Shown piece by piece: positions 33,566 to 42,982 of a DNA stretch of 64,000 nucleotides. Below the pieces are notes generated by a model. The model searched no databases and was not told the origin of the DNA. It saw only the letters and a list, made by a program, of their open reading frames with translations. Each line of letters opens with the position of its first letter. Positions within the stretch are counted from its first letter, which is position 1. The stretch is from an uncultured Muribaculaceae bacterium (GTDB lineage: Bacteria; Bacteroidota; Bacteroidia; Bacteroidales; Muribaculaceae): NCBI GenBank assembly GCA_910583675.1, contig CAJTYH010000007.1:11327-75326 (forward strand), given 5' to 3'. The translations under genes were made by a program, and so were the position numbers.

Positions 33566-34450
33566 TTGCTTGGCCGCTGCCAGCAGGATCATCGCAAGGC
33601 TCAGCAGCAACATCAACAGCGCTGTGCGTGCCAGCAGAGCGGTGAGCGTGCGCCCCTCAAGGGTGAGAAGCTGCCGCCAGAGCGTTATGGAGGAGAGGAG
33701 CTGAAACGCCGAAATTCCACTGCCGACCCATGACAGGCGCATCCATATGACGGTCAGCATACACCATGCCGCGATACCGTTGACAAGGTAAAGTCTACCG
33801 GCGAATCTGCGTCCAAACCTCACTGCAATGGTCAGCTTGCCGACTGCCCGGTCATCCTCCATGTCCCGATAATTGTTTACAATCAGTACATTGGCGCCGA
33901 GCAGACCCATGGCAACAGCTGCAAGCCATACGTCGGCAGTACAGTTGCCCGTCTGCACGTAATATGTAAGCGTCACCGGGGCTATCCCGAAAAAGAACAC
34001 CACGGCGACCTCCCCCCATCCATGACGGGACAATGGATAAGGGCCGGTGGAGTAGGCCAACGCCCCGAGCACTATCAGCACTCCGGCTGCCACGAGCCAC
34101 CATCCACCCCAATATATAAGGCTCAGACCGAGCAGCGCAGCCACCCCGAGGGTGCCTATGGCAGCCCAAAGCATGGACTGCGGAGAGATATCCCCCTCGG
34201 TCACACCACGTCGCGGCCCCACACGCCCCTTGCGGTCAAGGCCGTCACGGTAATCGAAATATTCATTGGCAAAGTTGGATGCTATCTGGGCAAGCACCGC
34301 GAAAATCAGACATATCACAGCCGGCAGCCAGTTGAAGCCACCGTCAAGCAAAGCCAGACCTACAGCTGTGAACACACCCGCCACCGATACAGGCAGCGTG
34401 CGCAACCTCATGGCTTCGATCCAGCATTTCAATTTACCTGATTCTGACAT
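33548..34450 (-). CDS. menA: 1,4-dihydroxy-2-naphthoate polyprenyltransferase
   Basis: UbiA-family prenyltransferase that attaches the isoprenoid tail in menaquinone synthesis. The 300-aa membrane protein has about eight hydrophobic helices and both aspartate-rich motifs: NFANEYFDYRDGLD (about 62-75) and NNYRDMEDDRAVGK (about 192-205). Its last residues (QVVISN) and TAG stop are encoded by the heptad array, so the family C-terminus is replaced by repeat sequence. It starts 10 bp after the stop of the MBL gene, in the rsmI-MBL-menA unit. Confidence 0.94.
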   Translation of the reverse strand: MSESGKLKCWIEAMRLRTLPVSVAGVFTAVGLALLDGGFNWLPAVICLIFAVLAQIASNFANEYFDYRDGLDRKGRVGPRRGVTEGDISPQSMLWAAIGTLGVAALLGLSLIYWGGWWLVAAGVLIVLGALAYSTGPYPLSRHGWGEVAVVFFFGIAPVTLTYYVQTGNCTADVWLAAVAMGLLGANVLIVNNYRDMEDDRAVGKLTIAVRFGRRFAGRLYLVNGIAAWCMLTVIWMRLSWVGSGISAFQLLSSITLWRQLLTLEGRTLTALLARTALLMLLLSLAMILLAAAKQVVISN

Positions 34451-34459
34451 ATTCGTTTT

Positions 34460-35527
34460 TCAATCAAGACGCAACGTTATCAAACCCGTGGAATCAAAGC
34501 GCGGCAAAGCCCTAAGCTGCACGGGAGCCATGCGGGCATACGGTGTCTCCGAGCCGTCACCCACCTGCGTGACTCCGCTTTGGACAAGTGCCAGCTCCAC
34601 GCATTTCAACGCCACCTCCGGGAGGTTGTTGTCCTTGCTGAGATGGCAGAGGAATATCTGCCTCAACTGCGGCGTGTAGATCTGTGCGAGATATGCCGCC
34701 GTCACCTCGTTGTCAAGGTGACCGCTTGCAGAGCGTATGCGAGCCTTGAGATACTCCGGATACGGCCCTGCCTCAAGCATGGCATTGTCATAATTGGCCT
34801 CTATCATAAGATAGTTGGCCTGACGCATATAATAGTCGGCTCGATCGCTCACACACCCCAGATCGGTAGCAACAACCATGCGGTGGGCACCCCGGGTGAT
34901 GAAGAATCCGGCATTGTCCGTGCCGTCATGCAAGACCTCGAACGCCAACGCTTCGAAATGTCCGATCTTGAACGGATGTTCCTTGTATATCGGACGATGA
35001 TAGTCCTTTATGCGGTTGGAGATACTGTGACGGCGCAAAATGCCGTTGAGCGTCCTGGGTGTACAATATACCCCTATATGACGATATTTCCGGACAAAGG
35101 AGTATACATACCTCACATGATCGGAATGATCATGCGTCAGCAGTATCCCCTTCACACGGCTCATGGGGATGCCGTTTCGTTGCAGTTCCAGTACAACGAT
35201 GTTGATATCCACACCCGCGTCTATAAGGAAACCGGTCTCGGAATCACCTATGTAGGCGCAATTGCCCGAACTGCCGCTCCCGAACGATATGAAGCTGAGT
35301 TTGTCAATGCCGGGAAGCACGTCAAGGGGAGCAAAAGCGTCATCGTCGCCACCAAAAATGTCGGTGCGCCGTCGACGTTCCATCTCTTCAAGATGCTTTT
35401 TGGCGGCTTGCTCTATCTGGGGGAGCACAGGCATCGGAGCCACCTCGGGAAACAGATTGTCCCCGAGATTGTCAAACAGGCCGGTCATCCCGTCGTTCCA
35501 GTTACCTTTCTTCTTGAATCGCGCCAT
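34460..35527 (-). CDS. MBL-fold metallohydrolase (YycJ/WalJ-like)
   Basis: A 355-aa cytosolic metallo-beta-lactamase fold protein. The domain starts near residue 80 with FISFGSGSSGNCAYIG and LIDAGVDIN, and the zinc motif THDHSDH is near 133; the gap between it and the next metal ligands is typical of the YycJ/WalJ group, which includes nucleases. An N-terminal extension of about 78 residues (acidic, with FGGDDDAFAPLD) is not part of the usual fold. It is in one unit with rsmI-like and menA. Confidence 0.85.
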   Translation of the reverse strand: MARFKKKGNWNDGMTGLFDNLGDNLFPEVAPMPVLPQIEQAAKKHLEEMERRRRTDIFGGDDDAFAPLDVLPGIDKLSFISFGSGSSGNCAYIGDSETGFLIDAGVDINIVVLELQRNGIPMSRVKGILLTHDHSDHVRYVYSFVRKYRHIGVYCTPRTLNGILRRHSISNRIKDYHRPIYKEHPFKIGHFEALAFEVLHDGTDNAGFFITRGAHRMVVATDLGCVSDRADYYMRQANYLMIEANYDNAMLEAGPYPEYLKARIRSASGHLDNEVTAAYLAQIYTPQLRQIFLCHLSKDNNLPEVALKCVELALVQSGVTQVGDGSETPYARMAPVQLRALPRFDSTGLITLRLD

Positions 35528-35536
35528 CGGTTATTC

Positions 35537-36301
35537 TCAGTTAAACAACAGGAAAATAGTGGGAACTTTCCCATAGTCATAATTAGCCTTGGCCCACTGC
35601 GACAGCGGCCTGGTGACGATTCTCTCCCCTTTCCCTGTTATGTCGGATGCCACGCACAGGCGCAACTGACCGGGCAACGAGCGACTCAGCTCGGCTATAA
35701 GCTTGTTGTTGCGGTATGGTGTCTCTATGAAGATCTGGGTCTGACGCTCGCGGCGTATGCGGTTTTCCATCTCACGCAGTTTTGCCGCACGCTTGGGAGC
35801 CTCTATCGGCAGATAGCCGTTGAAAGCGAAGCTCTGTCCGTTGAAACCCGAACCCATCAGCGCCATCAGTATGCTTGAAGGCCCCACCAGAGGCACCACT
35901 TTCAGGCCGCGACGCTGCGCGACTGCCACTGCATCGGCTCCCGGATCGGCTACTGCGGGACAGCCCGCCTCCGAGATAACCCCCATCGGTTCACCATTCT
36001 GCAGCGGTTCAAGCATGCTCTCCACCTCTTCCGGACGGGTATGTTCGTCAAGAACCGTGAAGGTCATCAGGTTCACATCGATCGAAGGATCTACCCGCTT
36101 TATGAAGCGACGAGCCGAGCGCACATTCTCCACAAGGAAATGCCTTATGCCTCTCAGCAGCTCCGCATTGGCAGGGGGCAATACATCGCCGATCTTGGAG
36201 CTGTCACTCAGAGGCACAGGAAACAGATACAGCGCAGCCGGGACAGCCGTGCCACCTTCCCCTGTCATCTCTCCTGAAATACGCGGTTTCTCTTCAATCA
36301 T
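35537..36301 (-). CDS. RsmI-like SAM-dependent methyltransferase
   Basis: A 254-aa tetrapyrrole-methylase-fold enzyme related to RsmI, which 2'-O-methylates C1402 of 16S rRNA. The segments PMGVISEAGCPAVADPGADAVAVA and VPLVGPSSILMALMGSG are the SAM-binding core. It is shorter than E. coli RsmI and belongs to the Bacteroidetes-type paralogue group, so the target may differ. The ATG at 36301 lies only 5 bases from the -7 box, implying a leaderless or nearly leaderless mRNA; the longer frame to 36343 crosses the promoter. First gene of the rsmI-MBL-menA unit. Confidence 0.88.
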   Translation of the reverse strand: MIEEKPRISGEMTGEGGTAVPAALYLFPVPLSDSSKIGDVLPPANAELLRGIRHFLVENVRSARRFIKRVDPSIDVNLMTFTVLDEHTRPEEVESMLEPLQNGEPMGVISEAGCPAVADPGADAVAVAQRRGLKVVPLVGPSSILMALMGSGFNGQSFAFNGYLPIEAPKRAAKLREMENRIRRERQTQIFIETPYRNNKLIAELSRSLPGQLRLCVASDITGKGERIVTRPLSQWAKANYDYGKVPTIFLLFN

Positions 36302-36306
36302 AACCA

Positions 36307-36337
36307 CAAAATTACACAATTCCCCACAACCTGCCAA
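36307..36337 (-). promoter_or_regulatory. Promoter of the rsmI-MBL-menA unit
   Basis: TTG (complement of 36335-36337), a 20-bp spacer and TAATTTTG (complement of 36307-36314), immediately before the start codon. Confidence 0.82.
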
Positions 36338-36395
36338 AAACATTTTCCCTACACCCTGCCAACAGGATCACCACCGGCGGGAGTATATGCAAGCT

Positions 36396-36431
36396 CGCGC
36401 CGTGCCACGGCAAAAGCCATGGCACGGCGCG
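36396..36431 (-). terminator. Strong hairpin after the SGNH/glutaminase-like gene
   Basis: CGCGCCGTGCCA (36396-36407) pairs perfectly with TGGCACGGCGCG (36420-36431). There is no T tract, as for several stop hairpins here. Confidence 0.6.
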
Positions 36432-36461
36432 ATAAACCAATCAGGCATTGAACTCTATGCC

Positions 36462-39400
36462 CTACCTTACAACGGTCTTCTTTCCGTTGACGATGTAAAG
36501 ACCCGGCGCGGGAACACCGGTTACGCGACGTCCCTGAAGGTCGTATGTGCCGGTCATACGTGCGCCCAACGCGGTATCATCTGCCATTACGTCATCTATA
36601 CCGCTACCGTTGCCGAGGCGGTCGATGAGCACTTTCGCCCATACGCTACCGAGGGCTACGGAACCTTTGCTTCCGGAAGCCCCACCCTTAAGACAATTGT
36701 ATTGGTTGCCGACAGGAGACACCACAAGATCGTTGGACAGGTATTTCACGATAGGGTCAAAATAATACCCGAAGTCATCGGCAATGGAGGCTGTAAGCAT
36801 CGTGGCGCTCACCTTTGCAGTAGAGGTGGAGCGGCTGTCAAGCTGCAAACCGTATTCCGCCATCGGCTGTGTGGCGTAATATGCCAGCTCCGTAGCCGCC
36901 ACGTCGGGGAATATGTCCAGATCGAAAGCCTTGTCGTAATAGAGCGGATATTTCTGCCCCCATTCCACCGTAGACCCGTGGCGGTAATGGTCGCCGGCAT
37001 TATAGGTGGTGCGGAAAATCTCCTCCCAGCGCCCGGCCATCTCCTGATAGAAGGCTGCATCGGCGGCATTGCCGCGAGCTTCTGCTATATAGGCCACAAG
37101 AGCCATGGCCAGTACGCTTTTCAGACGCAGGTTGGCACTGTTGTTTATGGCACCGTCGGCAGAACCCTCATTGGGGAAATTGCCCACGTACTGCGGCAGT
37201 GTGAAAAGGTCAAGGTAACGGCACAACGATGTAAGATACTCATAGCTGTAGTCGCTTATGGCCAACGGATCCATGCCGCATTTCACGGCAGCTCCGGCAA
37301 GTATGCAGAGGTCTGTGGTGGAGTCGACACCCATGTCAAGATGAGCGCCGGCCATTATCGGCCATGCACCGAGATGGTGCGGGGCATTTCCATAGGGACT
37401 GGAAAAACCGGGATACATCTCTATGTAATTGGGAACACCCTCGAAAAGGTCATATGCCAGCTGAGGGTTGTAGGCGAGGAACAGCGGAGCTGCTGCAAGC
37501 AACTGGTCAGCCTGGGAGATCTGCCATGTGCTTCCGGCATCTATGTTGTACAGAAGTATGTCGCCGGTATCGGACAGCGCCCGCTTGCAGCCGGCTATCA
37601 CCTGACGGTAGACCGACATGCAGAGGTCTGCATAATCCTCTCCACCGCTTGCAAGAGCGTCATTGTAGATCTTTGCGTCAAACTCACGACAAGCTTTCAG
37701 ACGCTCGTTAACACCTTCGGCATAATCCATCATCAATTTGTTGAACGAACCGTAGCGGAGTGTCCACGGAGCCGGGAAACGGGCATATCCGAACCCGATT
37801 GCCATGTTGTTCTCGTCACGGCCTACAAGTGTGTAATCGGCTGCCGAAGATGTGGATCCCATATCGTCGGTAAATATCAGGTTCTTCGTGGTCTTGGCCA
37901 TCTTCTGTCCGCGGTCTGCATCAGCCATCACAAGAAGATAGCCCCAGTTGCCACGACTTCCCTCGGTCATGGACTGGACTGAACGACCGACCTTGCCGAA
38001 AGTAACACCGGCTGTATCATCGGTGCCAAGCTTGACACCGTCGCCGGTGCTGCGTCGTATGAGATCAGCAGACAGAGCCAAATGGAATTTCACTTCATGC
38101 GGTTTCCCGTCAAGCGAAGTGACCTTGTATGATATGTAATTGACGGCTGCATCCAACGAGGCTGCATCCGTTACCAGCAGCGGAGATGTAAACACCACAG
38201 AAAGCGCCACATTGCCGGCGGTGAAGTCGCAGAATGTCTGAGTGGCCGTAAGGGTGCATGCCGTCTGCACGGCAGGTGTCGTAGCCACGGCCGAACCCTT
38301 GATCCCCTTTACCACTTCAGCACTCTCCTTGCCAAGGAAACGGTACAACTCACCGTCAACCTCAACGTATCCTTCCAACGCATTGTCGGCACCGGTCAGA
38401 TGCTTGGTCGTTCCTTCATTGAGGACGCTTTCATGCGACCACACGGAAAGGAACGGATCGGCAACGATCACCGGGATCGCCGGAGAAAGGCGCTTGCCGG
38501 CATGCACGGGCGAAAACGCATCGCCGAATGCAAGTTCGGGAAGCACGGGAGTCGTGTAACCTTCCAGGGTTGCGGTAAGGTCTGTCACCTTCTTCGGTTT
38601 CAGGATCACACTGAGAGCCGGGAAGACAACAGTATTGTCACTATGGGTATACACCTTCCCGTTGGATGCTAAAGCATAATTATACTCGCGCCCCACATGC
38701 GCCACGACTGAAGAATATATGCCCTTCATCACACATTCGTCTCCCACTATTACGGGATTTGTAGGCTCAAGGTCGACGTTCTCAACTATGAACGGCTCCA
38801 ACATATCGTTCGCCGGCATGACCAGGTAAGGCATGTTGGCCTCGATGCTCTCCACACACTTAAGCACTACATTGCCGTCGGCAAACGAAGCATAGGTCTG
38901 CACTACCGTACTCTCTCCGAAGAGTTCCTGGATACGTCTCGCTGACAGTGCGAACGGGAGACAGAGCGAGTTCCATTCACCGGCGTGCATGGCTTTGTTC
39001 ACCATGACATCCACGCCGGCCTTGGCTTCCGGCACATTCACATCGCTGTCTTCCGAGATATAGGTCATACCGTTCATCTCGCAAAGCATCTCCATCAGCT
39101 GTTCCTTTATGGCAAGCATACCCGGAGTGTCGGGATGCTCTTCGATCTTGGTTATGTCATGCAGTTTCAGAACCGGCACTCCGTAGTGGTCGCACACCGT
39201 CTGCACGCTCTCGTTTATGTCTGCCCGCAGATCGCTGTTGAGCATGAAGACGATCTGGGAGTCCGGATATTTTTTCTGGAGGAAATCTATCACATACGCC
39301 GTACCGCCGCGGAAAGTACGCTTGTCGGCATCCGTAAAACCGCTCCATACATAATTGCCAAGGGTAGAACCTGCATTGTTGTCATTAGTGGCTCCTTCCA

Positions 39401-39758
39401 CTATTATCAGACCGGCCTTGCGAAGATTGTCAACGCGTCCGACAAAGGAATTTACGAGATCTGTCGTGTTGTTCCAGCTGTGGGTGCATATGGTGCTTCC
39501 CGAAAACGAGTTGTTCTGCTCGAGCTTTACACCGCTTTCGCGTTCGAACATCTTCCACCATGTCTGTTCCACGCTCGCCATGGCGTTTCCGGCATGAGGA
39601 TACCACTGCGCATTGGGAAGCGGATCGGTAAACCCCATGAAGGTTGAATATGAATCTCCTATGACAGAGAAGCTGCCATATTTTTCCTGAAGCGTCCCGG
39701 CAGCACCCGCCGAGAGAAAAAGCGACAAAAGAAAAGTTAGGATTGCAAGTTTTTTCAT
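36462..39758 (-). CDS. Secreted fusion: SGNH-like esterase plus DUF5127/DUF4965/DUF1793 glutaminase-like enzyme
   Basis: A 1098-aa exported protein. After the signal peptide (MKKLAILTFLLSLFLSAGAAG) comes an SGNH hydrolase domain (about 25-235: VIGDSYSTF with the nucleophile S36, then EGATNDNNAG, and a C-terminal Asp-His around LKLHDITKIEEH). A linker beta domain (about 250-420) leads to the DUF5127-DUF4965-DUF1793 block (about 430-1040) with DILLYNIDAGSTWQISQADQ, which in fungi is called glutaminase A and has glycosidase-like (alpha/alpha)6 folds. A C-terminal GLYIVNGKKTVVR sorting-type tail ends it. The substrate is unknown. It has its own promoter and lies beside a GH32 gene, so a glycan-degrading role is inferred. 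Confidence 0.82.
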   Translation of the reverse strand: MKKLAILTFLLSLFLSAGAAGTLQEKYGSFSVIGDSYSTFMGFTDPLPNAQWYPHAGNAMASVEQTWWKMFERESGVKLEQNNSFSGSTICTHSWNNTTDLVNSFVGRVDNLRKAGLIIVEGATNDNNAGSTLGNYVWSGFTDADKRTFRGGTAYVIDFLQKKYPDSQIVFMLNSDLRADINESVQTVCDHYGVPVLKLHDITKIEEHPDTPGMLAIKEQLMEMLCEMNGMTYISEDSDVNVPEAKAGVDVMVNKAMHAGEWNSLCLPFALSARRIQELFGESTVVQTYASFADGNVVLKCVESIEANMPYLVMPANDMLEPFIVENVDLEPTNPVIVGDECVMKGIYSSVVAHVGREYNYALASNGKVYTHSDNTVVFPALSVILKPKKVTDLTATLEGYTTPVLPELAFGDAFSPVHAGKRLSPAIPVIVADPFLSVWSHESVLNEGTTKHLTGADNALEGYVEVDGELYRFLGKESAEVVKGIKGSAVATTPAVQTACTLTATQTFCDFTAGNVALSVVFTSPLLVTDAASLDAAVNYISYKVTSLDGKPHEVKFHLALSADLIRRSTGDGVKLGTDDTAGVTFGKVGRSVQSMTEGSRGNWGYLLVMADADRGQKMAKTTKNLIFTDDMGSTSSAADYTLVGRDENNMAIGFGYARFPAPWTLRYGSFNKLMMDYAEGVNERLKACREFDAKIYNDALASGGEDYADLCMSVYRQVIAGCKRALSDTGDILLYNIDAGSTWQISQADQLLAAAPLFLAYNPQLAYDLFEGVPNYIEMYPGFSSPYGNAPHHLGAWPIMAGAHLDMGVDSTTDLCILAGAAVKCGMDPLAISDYSYEYLTSLCRYLDLFTLPQYVGNFPNEGSADGAINNSANLRLKSVLAMALVAYIAEARGNAADAAFYQEMAGRWEEIFRTTYNAGDHYRHGSTVEWGQKYPLYYDKAFDLDIFPDVAATELAYYATQPMAEYGLQLDSRSTSTAKVSATMLTASIADDFGYYFDPIVKYLSNDLVVSPVGNQYNCLKGGASGSKGSVALGSVWAKVLIDRLGNGSGIDDVMADDTALGARMTGTYDLQGRRVTGVPAPGLYIVNGKKTVVR

Positions 39759-39785
39759 TGGTATATACTCGTGATGAATTTTCAA

Positions 39786-39815
39786 CAAAAATAGCACTTC
39801 CCGGCGACATGGCAA
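39786..39815 (-). promoter_or_regulatory. Promoter of the SGNH/glutaminase-like gene
   Basis: TTG (complement of 39813-39815), a 19-bp spacer and TATTTTTG (complement of 39786-39793). Confidence 0.8.
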
Positions 39816-39837
39816 AACGCCACCCGGAAATGGCAAG

Positions 39838-39871
39838 GACAGGGAGAAGCGTTTTCAGGATTCTCCCCGTC
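39838..39871 (-). terminator. Hairpin after the GH32 gene
   Basis: GACAGGGAGAA (39838-39848) pairs with TTCTCCCCGTC (39861-39871) through one G-T pair on the minus-strand RNA; no T tract. Confidence 0.5.
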
Positions 39872-39893
39872 CATGGTTAAGCTCGGCATGCGA

Positions 39894-41426
39894 TTACCAT
39901 ACCCTCGAGAGGTCACGCACCTTGGCCTCCACCTTCTGGCCGTTTATTGTCAGGCGGTCATAGATGGTCGTAGGATACACGAGTGTAGACATCATGAGCG
40001 ATCCATCCTCTGTGCAGAGTTCCACAGAAGACTGATCCACATAGAACTGCAGCACTATGTCATTCTTTTCAGTATTCAGGTTGCCTACCACATTGGTGAG
40101 CGGGAATTCACGTGCGGAATATGCACCGGTGCGTCCGCCTCGGTCGATGATCACACGGCGGTTTGCTGCGTCAACTTTCACCTCGTATTCCTCCCCGGAG
40201 GCATTGCTCAGGGTTATCACACAATAGCCACCGGCAAGGCTCACAGGCACATTGAGCTGATAAGCATCGGTGATGCCGAGCGAGGGGGCTGCCGTGCGCC
40301 ATTCACCTGCGATCCCCTCGATCTCCTTGGCAATGGTTGTCATGATGATGGGCGTACCGTTGTATTCCCCGAGCACTATGTCGCGCGGGAGGGTCATGCT
40401 GCTTCTCCAAGGCTTGCAGGGATAATTGCCGGAATAGAGCTGATTGTTCATCCAGCCGATTGACACTTTGCGGTCGCCGGTATTAGACCATGTCACACTG
40501 GCGTAGTTGTCAAGCCCCTGTTCAGCCCAAAGGGGATAGTCGTATGCGTCGGGGGTGAATTTCTTGCCATCAAACGAGCCCACGAAATACATCGTGCCCG
40601 ATCCGCCACCATTGGGGAAACCACCGCTGATATTGACTGTTATCACATATTTCTTCTCACCCTTGTAATCCATCGTGAACATGTCGGTGCATTCCCATAC
40701 GCCATTGTTGCAGCCGTGGTAACGGTTTGCGGAGAATGTGGAGCAGATAGTCCATTTCTTGAGGTCGTCAGATTTCCAGATCTGCGCGGTATGTTCGCCG
40801 CCAAGAGCGAAAATCATGTACCAGCAGCCATAGTCGTCGCTCCAGAACACTTTCGGATCGCGGTAATCGCCGTGCGTGCTGTTCTTGATAACGGGGTTCC
40901 CTTCGTATTTCGTGAAGGTCATGCCTCCGTCGGTGCTATAGGCGATTGACTGCTGCTCATGCGCGCCATGCGAAGTGTAGATGGCCACGATGGCATTCGC
41001 ACCGAATCCCGCCGTATTGTTCTTGTCGACCACGGCACTTCCGGAGTAGATGTATCCCAATTCGTCGGGCATGAGCGCAACAGGTTGTTCCTTCCAGTGG
41101 AAAAGGTCGGTAGAGGTGGCATGTCCCCACGACATGTTGCCCCAGTCCTGACCGCAGGGATTGTACTGGTAGTAGAGATGCCATACGCCGTCGGCATACA
41201 CCATGCCGTTGGGGTCATTGATCCAGTTCTGGCGAGGGGTGAAATGTATCTGCGGACGCCACTGTTCGCGATAGTCGGTGGAAATGTCAGGCGTAGGCTG
41301 TATCTGCAGTTCGGCCTGCGATCCTTTCTCCGGTTCCTTTACTACCTCCATTATGGTGTCTGCCTCTTTAGTGCAGGATGAAAGCATGATGGCAACCGCT
41401 CCCAGACTGTATATGATCGGTTTCAT
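39894..41426 (-). CDS. GH32 lipoprotein (levanase/inulinase type fructan hydrolase)
   Basis: Cleaves beta-2,6 or beta-2,1 fructans or sucrose-type bonds at the cell surface or in the periplasm. The 510-aa protein has a lipobox LSSC with the lipidated C18. The three catalytic carboxylates are visible: nucleophile D71 in NWINDPNGM, the transition-state stabiliser in RDPK (189-192) and the acid/base E246 in ECTDMF. A C-terminal beta-sandwich (about 360-510) with RVIIDRGGRTGAYS follows, as in exo-type GH32. It follows the DUF4960 gene by 38 bp and probably shares its transcript. Confidence 0.94.
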   Translation of the reverse strand: MKPIIYSLGAVAIMLSSCTKEADTIMEVVKEPEKGSQAELQIQPTPDISTDYREQWRPQIHFTPRQNWINDPNGMVYADGVWHLYYQYNPCGQDWGNMSWGHATSTDLFHWKEQPVALMPDELGYIYSGSAVVDKNNTAGFGANAIVAIYTSHGAHEQQSIAYSTDGGMTFTKYEGNPVIKNSTHGDYRDPKVFWSDDYGCWYMIFALGGEHTAQIWKSDDLKKWTICSTFSANRYHGCNNGVWECTDMFTMDYKGEKKYVITVNISGGFPNGGGSGTMYFVGSFDGKKFTPDAYDYPLWAEQGLDNYASVTWSNTGDRKVSIGWMNNQLYSGNYPCKPWRSSMTLPRDIVLGEYNGTPIIMTTIAKEIEGIAGEWRTAAPSLGITDAYQLNVPVSLAGGYCVITLSNASGEEYEVKVDAANRRVIIDRGGRTGAYSAREFPLTNVVGNLNTEKNDIVLQFYVDQSSVELCTEDGSLMMSTLVYPTTIYDRLTINGQKVEAKVRDLSRVW

Positions 41427-41464
41427 ATGTGTATTCTAAATCTTATTAATGGTTATGTATCGTT

Positions 41465-42982
41465 TTATCTTGTCTTGAGGTATTCGATGGCATTATGGGC
41501 TATCTTCAGGATATTGCCATGATAGGGGTTGTTCATGGGATATGCGCTCACGTCGGGGGTTGCGTCATCGTTTTTGTAGGAGAATTCCAGACCGCCGTTG
41601 CCCATGCAGAGCACTGTGCCCTTGAAATCGGTGTTTCCCTGGCGTGCTTCCCACACGTTGAGCATCGAAACGAAGTTCATCTGCTCGTTGTCCCACGTGG
41701 CCAGAGGATAGATGCCGTATGTCTCTGTCAGCACCTTGTATGTGTCGGCGCTCTGGTTGTGCATGCCGGTGAGGGCGGACGGGATATTGAAGAAGCAGCA
41801 GTTGTGATCCTCAGTCCAGCAGCGACCCTTTACGGTGATTGTCTTGTTGGAGTTTACGGCCACACCGTTGTAGATCGGGTGCGTGGAATAGTCTATGTAG
41901 TATCGCCCGGCCAGATTGGCGCACACGGCCATATACCAGCGGTCGTTGCTGAAAAATCCCTTGCCGGTGGTGATACGGCGGTCGTTGTTCATAAGCAGAG
42001 CCTTGTCAACGCGGCCAAGATCACCTACGTATGTGCATGCATGCTGCCACAACAGAAGGTTGCCGCCGTTGCGGTACCATTCAATGATGAACGGAGTGGC
42101 ATCCTGAACCACTGCGGGCTGCTCCCATACGTCGTTCTCACTTCCGTAATCAAGGTCGCGGATATAGAACAATACACGCAGATCCTTGAGGTCGTCGGCA
42201 GACTTTATGTCGCCGAAATACAGATACCGGCTGTTGGGATATTCGCTGTGGAACCATAGCCATGCCGAAGCCTCGTCGTCGTCGCCGTTCTGCACAAGTT
42301 CCTCCGGTGTCGCATAATAGCTCACGAAAGCCACTGCGGTCTTCCCGATCTTGAGGGATGTAGTCACGGGCAAAGATTCCCCAAGTTCATTTCTGGCGAT
42401 AATGGAGAAACCGATCTCGTCACCATCGGCGACACCGCCGTATACATATGACACGGCATCTCCGGCGATCGTTACGGTCTCGGTTTCAGTAGCCTTTGTA
42501 ATCTCTATCTGCACTTCGTCGGCATCGGCTATGGGTGCCCATGACACAACGGCCTCATACCCTTGCGCTCCCTCGCGTTGCATTACGCCTACCTCAGTAG
42601 GAGCCGTGGCACCGGGACGGGTATAGGTCTTTATTATGCCGTCGGAATAAGCCGTTCCGTCGGTCACGCGGAACACATATGCGAAACGCACGTTGCTGTC
42701 AAGGGCTTTCTGAATGAAACCTGTAACGTCGCGCCCGTAGGTCTCACGCGACACCATTGTGCCATCCTTGACCACATCCACCACCATGCTCAACCCCTCG
42801 GGTAGCATCGGCCATGAAAAACTCACGTCGTTGCCTTCGGCCACCATCTCTATGAGATCGGAGCGCACATCGTCGATATTCAGCGTCGGGGGATCCACCT
42901 CCTGATAGATCGTATCACCATCCTGCGTACAGCCCGCAAGCATGAGTACCGCTGCGGCTGCGATAAAATAGCATTTTTTCAT
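41465..42982 (-). CDS. DUF4960 surface lipoprotein (fructan-locus binding protein)
   Basis: A 505-aa lipoprotein with lipobox LAGC (C18). Two N-terminal beta-sandwich modules (about 30-215, SusE-like, with VSWAPIADADEVQIEITKAT) precede the DUF4960 domain (about 215-505, AVAFVSYYATPEELVQNG and FYIRDLDYGSENDVWEQP). In Bacteroides thetaiotaomicron the DUF4960 protein of the fructan locus (BT1761) binds glycan at the cell surface. The adjacent GH32 gene supports a fructan role. No SusC/SusD pair is present nearby. Confidence 0.88.
   Translation of the reverse strand: MKKCYFIAAAAVLMLAGCTQDGDTIYQEVDPPTLNIDDVRSDLIEMVAEGNDVSFSWPMLPEGLSMVVDVVKDGTMVSRETYGRDVTGFIQKALDSNVRFAYVFRVTDGTAYSDGIIKTYTRPGATAPTEVGVMQREGAQGYEAVVSWAPIADADEVQIEITKATETETVTIAGDAVSYVYGGVADGDEIGFSIIARNELGESLPVTTSLKIGKTAVAFVSYYATPEELVQNGDDDEASAWLWFHSEYPNSRYLYFGDIKSADDLKDLRVLFYIRDLDYGSENDVWEQPAVVQDATPFIIEWYRNGGNLLLWQHACTYVGDLGRVDKALLMNNDRRITTGKGFFSNDRWYMAVCANLAGRYYIDYSTHPIYNGVAVNSNKTITVKGRCWTEDHNCCFFNIPSALTGMHNQSADTYKVLTETYGIYPLATWDNEQMNFVSMLNVWEARQGNTDFKGTVLCMGNGGLEFSYKNDDATPDVSAYPMNNPYHGNILKIAHNAIEYLKTR

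Noticed and set aside
35820..37982. Very long open frame (720 codons) on the plus strand across rsmI-like and the SGNH/glutaminase-like gene
   Set aside because: It lies antisense to two well-supported genes, its translation has no recognisable domain, and such open antisense frames follow from the GC-rich third positions.
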